From Fibrobacter sp. UBA4309 (GTDB lineage Bacteria > Fibrobacterota > Fibrobacteria > Fibrobacterales > Fibrobacteraceae), in assembly GCF_002395745.1 (NCBI RefSeq), contig NZ_DGUN01000014.1, positions 1 through 51,020 on the forward strand: a stretch of 51,020 nucleotides of DNA, in the 5' to 3' direction. Below are positions 16,190 to 23,837 of the stretch, piece by piece; the stretch's first letter is position 1, and each line of letters opens with the position of its first letter. Below the pieces are notes generated by a model, which was not told where the DNA came from, made no database searches, and saw only the letters and a list, made by a program, of their open reading frames with translations. The translations under genes and the position numbers were made by a program.

Positions 16190-16933
16190 CTATTCGTCTA
16201 TCGGGATTTCGAGCTCGCTGTTGTATTCGATTTCGTCGCCTTCCTCGTCAATGACCTTCTTGGCCTTTTTCTTGGCCTTCTTGGCTTTGCTCTTGGCGGA
16301 GTCCGCCGCGGCTGCGGCCGCAGCTTTGGCTGCTTCGGCTATGGAATCCTTGACGGCCTCGGCGGCCTGCGTTGCCGATTCCTTGGCTTTTTCTACGGCC
16401 TTGTCGGTGAGTTCCTTGCTGAATTCGGTCGCCTTCTTCTCGGCGACTCCGACGAGGTCTATTTCTTCGGAAGAGAATCCCATGGCTTCAAGGTTGAACT
16501 TGTAGACGGAATAGGATGCAGATCCGTTGCGGACGTCCTTCAGGCCTCCAGTGACGGGGAGGATATGGAGGATGCTCAGGAAAACGAAGCAGATAATGTA
16601 GCCCTTCAAGGCTCCGAGGATTGCTCCGAGAGTGCGGTTGACCTTGCTTACTGCGGTACCCGAGACTGCCTTGTTGGCGATGCGTCCAATAAAGATGAAT
16701 GCGAGGAACGGAACTAGGAAGCCGATGCAGATGCAGACGAGCTTTACGGTAAAACCGCTCAGTTCCAGGTTCGTCGCGATGGTGTCGGCAAGCAGGTTCT
16801 GCGAAATGTAGGCACCGAAAATACCGGCAGCCCAGGCGCAGAGCCTAAAAATGCTCTTGAGAAGCCCCTTCCAGAGACCGAGCAGGGCAAATAGAACGAT
16901 GCAGACGAGGCATACTATATCAATCCAGGTCAT
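16190..16933 (-). CDS. CvpA-family membrane protein with Ala/Lys-rich tail
   Basis: A 247-residue inner-membrane protein. Residues about 1-165 are a CvpA domain with four hydrophobic helices (DIVCLVCIVLFALLGLWKGL, then LCAWAAGIFGAYISQNL, LVCICIGFLVPFLAFIFIG, and GAILGALKGYIICFVFLSIL). CvpA proteins are linked to colicin V production and envelope homeostasis. The last 80 residues form an Ala/Lys/Glu-rich segment likely to be a helical or coiled tail (KEATEFSKEL through SKAKKAKKKAKK) and an acidic end, not part of typical CvpA. The kinase gene follows upstream on the same strand with 20 bases between. Confidence 0.82.
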   Translation of the reverse strand: MTWIDIVCLVCIVLFALLGLWKGLLKSIFRLCAWAAGIFGAYISQNLLADTIATNLELSGFTVKLVCICIGFLVPFLAFIFIGRIANKAVSGTAVSKVNRTLGAILGALKGYIICFVFLSILHILPVTGGLKDVRNGSASYSVYKFNLEAMGFSSEEIDLVGVAEKKATEFSKELTDKAVEKAKESATQAAEAVKDSIAEAAKAAAAAAADSAKSKAKKAKKKAKKVIDEEGDEIEYNSELEIPIDE

Positions 16934-16953
16934 CCTAACACACCTTCAAATTC

Positions 16954-17952
16954 TTATACATAGTGAATCGCTATGGATACGGCTATCGCAATGATAGCGC
17001 CAATAAATACTCCTGCCTTGAAAGATAGCTTTTTTTTGTCGGCGTAAGGAGTGGGGACGATGCTGGATTCGGTTCCGTTCAGTGCGGCGTTGGCCCATTC
17101 TACGGTATAGGGGCGCAGGTCCCTCGGATAGCGGAACATCATCTTGGAGAAGAATTCGGCGACGTCGTTTGCCAGGGGGCGCTTGCGAGGGTCCTTGCGC
17201 AGGAGTTCCAGGATAAACTTGACCAGTTCCTTGGGAACATCCGGGGCGAATGCCTTGGCGGCAATCTTCTTTTTCTGGATGTTGTTGAACGTTTCGGAGA
17301 GGCTTTCGCCACGGAATGGGTTTTCGCCGAGTAGCATTTCGCAGGCGATGATGCCGATGCTGAACACGTCGGATGCCGGCGTGATATTCTTGGAATCGCG
17401 TATTTGTTCCGGGCTCATGTACGAAGCCGTCCCGAGCTGGGCGAAATCTTCGGTGAGTTCCTGGTCCCTTTCGTCGTGGGCGACGCCGAAGTCCAGGAGC
17501 CTGACGCGGCCGTCCTTGTCGAGCATGATGTTGGCAGGCTTCACGTCGCGGTGGGTCACGCCGTAGCGGTGCGCTTCGGCGAGGCCCGAAGAAATCTGGT
17601 AGAGGAACTCCATGACGACCCAGAGCGGAGGTTTCGGGCAGTTGTCCAGGAGGACGCGGAGGCTCTTGCCGTATACGAATTCCATGGCCAGGGAATACTG
17701 CCCGTTGGTTTCTTGCCAGAGCGCGTAAGGATGGACAATGACAGGATGGTTCAGCTTCGCGAGGATTTTCGCTTCGCGTTCGAACCTTTCTATGAAGGAC
17801 CCCTGATCGTAGAGCGAGGGGACCATCTGCTTGACGACGACCATGCGGTTGAGCGATTCGTCGTGGCAGAGGTAGACGTTTCCCATGGCACCGTGGCCAA
17901 GGAACTGGGTCGGCTTGTATACGCCAATTTTCTTCGGGAGGGAGTCCTTCAT
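16954..17952 (-). CDS. Ser/Thr protein kinase (Hanks type) with C-terminal membrane anchor
   Basis: A 332-residue kinase. The catalytic domain spans about 12-275: glycine loop LGHGAMGNVYLC, lysine VVVKQMV, catalytic loop HRDVKPANIML, DFG as LLDFGVAHD, and activation segment GTASYMSPEQI. A single hydrophobic helix, AGVFIGAIIAIAVSIAIHYV, forms the extreme C-terminus, so the kinase is tail-anchored with no extracellular sensor domain. That contrasts with PknB-type kinases that carry PASTA repeats. All catalytic residues appear intact. Substrates are unknown. It precedes cvpA-like in the same direction. Confidence 0.93.
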   Translation of the reverse strand: MKDSLPKKIGVYKPTQFLGHGAMGNVYLCHDESLNRMVVVKQMVPSLYDQGSFIERFEREAKILAKLNHPVIVHPYALWQETNGQYSLAMEFVYGKSLRVLLDNCPKPPLWVVMEFLYQISSGLAEAHRYGVTHRDVKPANIMLDKDGRVRLLDFGVAHDERDQELTEDFAQLGTASYMSPEQIRDSKNITPASDVFSIGIIACEMLLGENPFRGESLSETFNNIQKKKIAAKAFAPDVPKELVKFILELLRKDPRKRPLANDVAEFFSKMMFRYPRDLRPYTVEWANAALNGTESSIVPTPYADKKKLSFKAGVFIGAIIAIAVSIAIHYV

Positions 17953-17983
17953 CGTATGTTTTCTCTCGCCTTACGCTTTAGTC

Positions 17984-19567
17984 CTATTTCTTGCTGTTCA
18001 AATATATCGTGTGGTGTTTCGTTTTCGGGTCGAGATTCGGATAGTCGAGAATGTAGTGGAGCCCGCGGGATTCCTTGCGGTGCAGGGCTGCAATGAGAAT
18101 CATCTTGGAAACCTGGAGGGCGTTCTGGAATTCAATGAAGTGGATGTTCTCGGTTTCCTTGTTTTTGATGGCTGCGGCGATATCGGCCTCGAATTCCTCA
18201 ATGACCTTGAGCCCTTGGTTCAGTCCGGCCGTGGTGCGCACGATGCCGCAGTGCGTCCACATCATGTCCTGGAGCGCCTTCTTGCGCTTTTTCCAGTAGG
18301 CGGCCTTCGTGAAGCTTACGACTTCTTTTTTCTTGGACTTGGTCGCTGTGATTTTGCTCTTGAGAATTCCGGATTGGACGATGTTGTCGACAGCGCGGAT
18401 GGCGAATACGACGCTTTCGAGAAGAGAGTTGCTGGCCAGGCGGTTTGCTCCGTGGACGCCCGTCGCGGCGACTTCGCCGCAGGCGTACAGGCCGTTGATT
18501 TCGGTACGGGACCAGGTGTCGACCAGTACGCCTCCGCACATGTAATGTGCCGCGGGTACCACGGGAATCCATTCCTTCGTGATGTCGATTCCGGCATCCA
18601 TGCACTTGGCGTAGATGTTCGGGAAATGACTCTTGATATCCTTGGCGGATCGACCGCTCAGGTCGATGAACATGTTCGGCTTGCCTAGGCGCTGCATCTC
18701 GCTGTGGATGGCGCGTGCCACGATGTCGCGGGGCGCGAGAGAGTGAAGCGGGTGCACCTGGTTCATGAATTCTTCGCCCTTGTAGTTCTTGAGAATGCCG
18801 CCAAAACCGCGGACCGCTTCAGAAATCAGGAACGGCTTCTTGAATTGCGGTGCATACAAACTAGTCGGATGGAACTGCATGAATTCGATATCCTGCAGAG
18901 CGGCGCCTGCGCGGGCCGCGATGGCCATACCATCTCCGCAGCTGTCGGGAGGGCATACCGTATACTGCCAGATTCTACCGGCGCCACCCGTAGAGAGAAC
19001 GGTCGCCTTGGCGTAGAGTTCTTCGACGACGCCGTTTTTCTGGTGGATAATCTTGGCGCCCACGCAACGCTTGGCCTTGCCTTCGCCGTTGCAGATGAGG
19101 TCCTTGATGTAGCAGTTCTCGATATAGTGGATGTTCTTGTGCTTGTGGAGTTCGCAGAGGAGCGCCCGCATGATTTCCTTGCCGGTCAAGTCTGCCGCGT
19201 GCAGGATGCGGTGGTGGCTGTGGCCGCCTTCGAGGTGCAAGTCGAACTGGGTCTTGTCGGCGGGCGAGGGGGTGAACTGAACGCCCCACTTTACGAGCTG
19301 CCGAATAGTATCGGGACCGCTCTTAGTGAGAATGTTTACGGGTTCCTTTTTGCAGAGACCGGCTCCCGCTTCCAGGGTGTCGTCTATATGGAACTTGAAC
19401 TTGTCTGTTTTTTCGGTGACGGTGGCGATTCCGCCCTGAGCATAGTTCGATGATCCGTCGGGCTTGGCTCCCTTAGTCAAGATGACTACGGAAAGTCCTT
19501 TTTCTGCTGCATGCAGGGCCGCGCTCAATCCGGAAATTCCTGCACCGAGAATCAAAATATCGTACAT
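17984..19567 (-). CDS. nadB: L-aspartate oxidase
   Basis: FAD enzyme oxidising L-aspartate to iminoaspartate, the first step of de novo NAD synthesis. From ATG 19567 the protein has 527 residues, the usual length. FAD-binding motif ILGAGISGLSAALHAAEKG lies at about 5-23. SSNYAQGGIATV, EGGHSHHRILHA and HYMCGGVLVDTWSRT are conserved NadB blocks, and the catalytic-domain arginine region PRDIVARAI is present. The frame is open 17 codons further upstream, but ATG 19567 has GGAGCAGC before it and gives the standard N-terminus. nadA and nadC are not in the window, while the last enzyme of the pathway, nadE, is at 32111. Confidence 0.95.
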   Translation of the reverse strand: MYDILILGAGISGLSAALHAAEKGLSVVILTKGAKPDGSSNYAQGGIATVTEKTDKFKFHIDDTLEAGAGLCKKEPVNILTKSGPDTIRQLVKWGVQFTPSPADKTQFDLHLEGGHSHHRILHAADLTGKEIMRALLCELHKHKNIHYIENCYIKDLICNGEGKAKRCVGAKIIHQKNGVVEELYAKATVLSTGGAGRIWQYTVCPPDSCGDGMAIAARAGAALQDIEFMQFHPTSLYAPQFKKPFLISEAVRGFGGILKNYKGEEFMNQVHPLHSLAPRDIVARAIHSEMQRLGKPNMFIDLSGRSAKDIKSHFPNIYAKCMDAGIDITKEWIPVVPAAHYMCGGVLVDTWSRTEINGLYACGEVAATGVHGANRLASNSLLESVVFAIRAVDNIVQSGILKSKITATKSKKKEVVSFTKAAYWKKRKKALQDMMWTHCGIVRTTAGLNQGLKVIEEFEADIAAAIKNKETENIHFIEFQNALQVSKMILIAALHRKESRGLHYILDYPNLDPKTKHHTIYLNSKK

Positions 19568-19722
19568 TATGCTGCTCCGTTTGTTTTGTCGCACCGTTTT
19601 TCTTGAAACGATGCACAATAAATAGAAAAAATAGGGCTCTACGGCTATATTTTGTGGAATTTTAATTCGGGGTGGTGTTTTTTTACTAACTTTGACCCGA
19701 CTATTTTAATGGAGCTATCTCT

Positions 19723-21669
19723 ATGTTAACGTGGATTAATGAAAAAGCCAAGTGGGTCATTGTTATTTTCGCGGCAGGTATTGTCGTTGGCCTTTTGGCA
19801 ATGGACCGTGTGCCGAAAACCGCTCAGAGCTATCCCGTGGGTGTCGTGAACGACCGTAAGATCTCTTATGCCGAGTTCGATTCCCGCATCAAGAGGGTTG
19901 TTCAGAGCCAGTTCCAGGGACAGCATCTCGAAGACGAACAGTACACGCAGCTGCGTTCGGACATTTTCCGTAGCTTCGTTCGCCAGATTGTCATGAACGA
20001 ACAGTTCGAAAAGGCCGGACTGGCAACCTCGGTCGCCGAACTCAAGAGCGAATTCAGGCGCAATCCCGATGCCGTCCGCGGCCGTCTTGTGCAAGAAGCC
20101 CAGGCCCGCCTCTATGCCATCCAGCAGCAGGCGACCAGCCAGGAAGACTTGATGCAACGCAGCCAGGCCTACATCGCTAGCCTCCCGAAGTTCCTCGTGG
20201 ACACGACTTTCAACAAGGCCGAATATGACGCCTGGATCGAAACTCCGGAAGCCTTCCGCTGGAACATGATGCTCAATTACGAAGAAGAACTCAAGGCCGA
20301 CGTGATTCCGAGCCGTCAGCTCCAGGCTCTTGTCGGTGCCTCCGTCCATCCGACTTCCCTCGAAGCCAAGTGGAGCGTGGACCGCCGTCTGACCGATTAC
20401 GATATCGAAGTCGCCTATGCTTCTTCTGCCGATTTCAGCGTTGCCGACGATGCTATCGACGACGCCATGGTGAAGGGCTACTTCAATGCCCACCAGGACA
20501 GCTTCTTTGTCGAACAGGACATGGCCAAGTTCCAGTACGTCGTTCTCCCGGTCGAAGCGACCGCTGGTGACGACGCCCGTATCCGCGAATACGCCATGAC
20601 GCTTTACTACCAGCTTTCTGACACCTCTTCTACCGCCAACTTCGAAGACATGGCTCGCATTTCTTCCGAAGATCCGGGTAGCGCCGAAAACGGTGGCGTC
20701 CTTGAACAGCCTGCCGGTAAGGGCGTCTTTGTCGCCGAATTCGAAAAGGCCGCGCTGGCCCTGGATTCCGGTGCTATTTCTGAACCGGTGAAGACCCAGT
20801 TCGGTTACCACATCATCAAGAGCTACGGCAAGGAAACCGATTCTACCGGTGCTGTCACCGCCAAGGTCGGCCATATCCTTCTGGTTGTGAACGCTTCTTC
20901 CGAAACGGTGGATAGCCTCGAAGCCATTCTCAACGGCATCCGTACCGATGTCGATGCCGGCAAGGCTTTCGATGTCGCTGCCAAGGAACGCAATCTCGAC
21001 GTCAAGGAATCCGAATGGATTACCCGCAATGGCAATATTGCTTCTCTCGGCTACCTCAAGGGTCTTGCTTCTTTCGCCTGGCCGAATGAAAACCTCGCCG
21101 AAGAATACGGCAAGGCTAGCCCGGTTCTCAAGAACAACAAGTGGGTGTTTGTCGGCACCAAGTCTGGTGACGTGAAGGCCGGCGACCGTGAAATCAGCCT
21201 TTTCTACGATTCCATCAAGAAGAACCTTGCTGCCAAGAAGGCTGCCGGCGCTGCCGCCGCCTACCTGGCTTCTGTCGCCGAAAAGGTCAAGGCCTACGTG
21301 CCTGCCAATCCGGATGATTCCGCAGCCGTAGCCGCTGCCGCCATCGAAAAGGTTTCTATCGAAAGCAAGAATGCCTCTGTTGAAGGCTTTATTCCTGGTT
21401 TCGGCTATGCTAACCCGAACCTCGCCAAGGTTCTCAACGGTCAGAAGGCCGGTGAATGGGGTCCGGTTATCGAAACGGACCAGGGCGCAGTGATGATCAA
21501 GATCAATGCGAAGAAGGCTCCGGAAGAAGATGCCGTCGCCTCTGCTGTCAAGGATGAAATCGCCAGCACGGCCCGCTTTGCTGCGATGACGGTGTTCAAC
21601 GATTTCGTCGGCAACATTGAAAAGGGCACCCCTGTAGAAAATAACCTGGACCTCTTCTACAAGGACTAA
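19723..21669 (+). CDS. SurA/PpiD-type peptidyl-prolyl isomerase
   Basis: A 648-residue membrane-anchored periplasmic chaperone/isomerase helping outer-membrane proteins fold. One N-terminal helix (about 10-26, AKWVIVIFAAGIVVGLLAM) anchors it like PpiD. The SurA-type N-domain follows (NDRKISYAEFDSRIKRVVQ), and a parvulin (PPIC) domain lies at about 265-370 with EDPGSAENGGVLEQ and TQFGYHIIKSYG. A second, degenerate parvulin-like segment is about 380-480 and a third C-terminal repeat about 540-645. Very strong codon bias indicates high expression. It stands alone between divergent nadB and the tRNA-Glu gene. Confidence 0.88.
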   Translation: MLTWINEKAKWVIVIFAAGIVVGLLAMDRVPKTAQSYPVGVVNDRKISYAEFDSRIKRVVQSQFQGQHLEDEQYTQLRSDIFRSFVRQIVMNEQFEKAGLATSVAELKSEFRRNPDAVRGRLVQEAQARLYAIQQQATSQEDLMQRSQAYIASLPKFLVDTTFNKAEYDAWIETPEAFRWNMMLNYEEELKADVIPSRQLQALVGASVHPTSLEAKWSVDRRLTDYDIEVAYASSADFSVADDAIDDAMVKGYFNAHQDSFFVEQDMAKFQYVVLPVEATAGDDARIREYAMTLYYQLSDTSSTANFEDMARISSEDPGSAENGGVLEQPAGKGVFVAEFEKAALALDSGAISEPVKTQFGYHIIKSYGKETDSTGAVTAKVGHILLVVNASSETVDSLEAILNGIRTDVDAGKAFDVAAKERNLDVKESEWITRNGNIASLGYLKGLASFAWPNENLAEEYGKASPVLKNNKWVFVGTKSGDVKAGDREISLFYDSIKKNLAAKKAAGAAAAYLASVAEKVKAYVPANPDDSAAVAAAAIEKVSIESKNASVEGFIPGFGYANPNLAKVLNGQKAGEWGPVIETDQGAVMIKINAKKAPEEDAVASAVKDEIASTARFAAMTVFNDFVGNIEKGTPVENNLDLFYKD

Positions 21670-21713
21670 CTTTTTACTATATTTGCGCTGTCTCGAAAGA
21701 GACGGCCGCATTT

Positions 21714-21786
21714 GCCCCTATCGTCTAGTGGCCCAGGACTCGGGATTCTCATTCCCGCAACAGCGGTTCGAGTCCGCTTGGGGGTA
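21714..21786 (+). tRNA. tRNA-Glu (anticodon CTC)
   Basis: A 73-base cloverleaf. Acceptor GCCCCTA pairs with TGGGGGT, with a G-U pair at position 1-72. The anticodon stem is CGGGA / TCCCG with loop TTCTCAT (anticodon CTC, reading GAG). The T stem is AGCGG / CCGCT around TTCGAGT. The discriminator is A, and CCA is not encoded. It is the only tRNA seen in the window and lies 44 bases after the parvulin gene. Confidence 0.95.
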
Positions 21787-21788
21787 CT

Positions 21789-21825
21789 AAAAGAACTCAC
21801 TTTTGTGGGTTCTTTTATTTTTTTT
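21789..21825 (+). terminator. rho-independent terminator after tRNA-Glu
   Basis: Stem AAAAGAACTCAC / GTGGGTTCTTTT with loop TTTT, followed by a T-rich run. It starts three bases after the tRNA 3' end. Confidence 0.88.
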
Positions 21826-21860
21826 ATCCGTTTGTCCTTTTTTATGTTATTTTAAATAAC

Positions 21861-23834
21861 ATGAGAAAAATGGTACTTTTAGCTTTGTTGCTGGCCGTAA
21901 GTGCTATGGCTATCGATGAAATGCCCGATTTCGTAGATCCGCGAGATAATCAGGTCTATAAGACGGTGCAGATTGGACATCAGCGCTGGTTTGCCGAAAA
22001 TTTGCGCTTCAAGCTGAAGGGTACTTACTGCTACGATAAGAATGATGCTAACTGCTGGAAATACGGCCGTTTGTATACGTGGGCAGCAGCCATGCGCCTG
22101 GTCGATTTCTACAACACCAGGGTTGCCAAGGAAGCGGTAAAGAAGGTTCATGACGTTTGCCCGAACGGCTGGCGAGTCCCGACGAACAAGGACTGGAAAA
22201 ACTTGATGTTCTATGCCGGCAAGATGGGCCGTAGCGACGGTGTGGGCATAAGCCTGAAATCGAAGGAAGGATGGGACCGCGAACTCAGAATCCCTTACGG
22301 CAGTGACGAATTCGGCTTCAACGCGCTCCCTGCGGGTGAACGCCACTATGTCGGCATGTTCATGGATGCGGGCGCTTCTACACAGTTCTGGGCATCGAAC
22401 GAATACGATGCCTACGGGGCGTATTTCTGGCGCCTGACTTACGATTCACGCTCCCTGGAGATGGTTTATGAAGCCAAGGAAAACGCCATCTCGGTCCGCT
22501 GCATCGAGGAGAAAAAATATGAGCTCAGGGAACAGCCGCCTCCGCCTGTCGTTGTCGTTCCGGAAGTGGTGAAGGTCAAGAACCAGGAAATTTCGACGAT
22601 TCACATTGGTGACCAGGTGTGGATGGCCAGGAATCTGGATACGGAAGTGCCCGGCAGTTTCTGCTACATGGATGACAAGGGCCTGTGCGAAAAATATGGC
22701 CGGCTGTATACGTGGGCTGCCGCGATGAACTTGCCGGATGAATACTTGAACAAGTCTTCGCGCGATACGGTGAAACGCATCCATAGGGGAGTGTGCCCCG
22801 TGGGGTGGCATATTCCGAGCATCTACGACTTTGAACGCCTCGATGCCTACCTGAAGGATATTGACGATGCCGTTGGTGTCGGCGCGAATTTGAAGGCGCG
22901 CGATGTGTGGCCCGAAACGGAAAATTCCATGCCCGGACAGAACGGGTGGGGCTTCTCGGCTCTCCCTGGTGGTTACAGACTTGACTTGATGAGCTTTGTG
23001 GGATTGGATTCCATTACGGGATTCTGGAGCTCGAGCGAAAAAGATTCTATTTCCGGCTTGCTCTGGGGCCTGTATGCGGATAGGGATGAGTTTGTCCGTG
23101 ACAGCTCGAACAAGGTTGCCGCGTTCCCGGTACGTTGCGTGATGGATCCGCCCGGAGTCGACGAAATATACGACAGCACGGCTATTTTCGACCGCCGAGA
23201 CGAAAATCGTTACAAGACTGTCGATATTGGCGGACATCGCTGGATGGCCGAAAATCTCCGTTTCGCGGCTCCTGGAAGCTTCTGCTACGAAGACAAGGAA
23301 ATCCGCTGCCGTTCTTACGGAAGGCTGTATACGTGGAGCACGGCGATGCGCCTGCCCGAAGACTATATCGAGAATCCCGTAGAAAACCAGCAGTTCCTGG
23401 AACATCAGGGAATCTGTCCGGACGGGTGGCACATGCCGACGCATGACGAATGGATGAGTCTCGGCCAGGCTGCGGTGAACCTGAGGAAGGGAAGCGTCGC
23501 CGCTGCGCTCAAGATGCGCGATGGCTGGAACCGTGGCGGCGCCGCCATAACGGAGGCGTCCGGATTCAAGGCGATTCCTGCTGGCGCCCGTTACAACGAC
23601 GGCGAATTTGCGGAACTCGGCACGAGTGCGTATTTCTGGGAAGCGAGCGGTGGCGATGGCGCCGGCGCCGGATACTGGAATCTCCTCAACAGCAAGGATG
23701 AATTTGTCCATGCCGAGGATTTCGAAAGGACGGCTTTTTCCGTAAGGTGCGTCATGAATTCCGTACCCGAAGTCAAGAAGGTGCAAAAGGGATCGCCCGC
23801 TGCGTCTGCCAAAACTGCGCCGCCGGCAAAGTGA
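21861..23834 (+). CDS. secreted protein with three FISUMP domains
   Basis: A 657-residue exported protein with a short signal peptide (MRKMVLLALLLAVSAMA, then IDEMPD). It consists of three tandem copies of the Fibrobacter succinogenes major paralogous domain, about 20-217, 235-430 and 445-640. Each begins with a TV-x-IG-x-(H/Q)-x-W-MA-x-NL segment (RWFAENLRF, VWMARNLDT, RWMAENLRF), then CY...YGRLYTWA.AM, a GWRVP/GWHIP/GWHMP strand and ends with a SVRCI/PVRCV/SVRCV terminus. A Pro/Val linker separates copies 1 and 2, and a short Pro/Ala/Lys tail ends the protein. The cysteine positions (FCY/TCY early, RC late) are conserved in each copy, suggesting a disulfide. Function of the family is unknown. 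It is likely surface or periplasmic. Converges on ligA, three bases apart. Confidence 0.88.
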   Translation: MRKMVLLALLLAVSAMAIDEMPDFVDPRDNQVYKTVQIGHQRWFAENLRFKLKGTYCYDKNDANCWKYGRLYTWAAAMRLVDFYNTRVAKEAVKKVHDVCPNGWRVPTNKDWKNLMFYAGKMGRSDGVGISLKSKEGWDRELRIPYGSDEFGFNALPAGERHYVGMFMDAGASTQFWASNEYDAYGAYFWRLTYDSRSLEMVYEAKENAISVRCIEEKKYELREQPPPPVVVVPEVVKVKNQEISTIHIGDQVWMARNLDTEVPGSFCYMDDKGLCEKYGRLYTWAAAMNLPDEYLNKSSRDTVKRIHRGVCPVGWHIPSIYDFERLDAYLKDIDDAVGVGANLKARDVWPETENSMPGQNGWGFSALPGGYRLDLMSFVGLDSITGFWSSSEKDSISGLLWGLYADRDEFVRDSSNKVAAFPVRCVMDPPGVDEIYDSTAIFDRRDENRYKTVDIGGHRWMAENLRFAAPGSFCYEDKEIRCRSYGRLYTWSTAMRLPEDYIENPVENQQFLEHQGICPDGWHMPTHDEWMSLGQAAVNLRKGSVAAALKMRDGWNRGGAAITEASGFKAIPAGARYNDGEFAELGTSAYFWEASGGDGAGAGYWNLLNSKDEFVHAEDFERTAFSVRCVMNSVPEVKKVQKGSPAASAKTAPPAK

Positions 23835-23837
23835 TTT

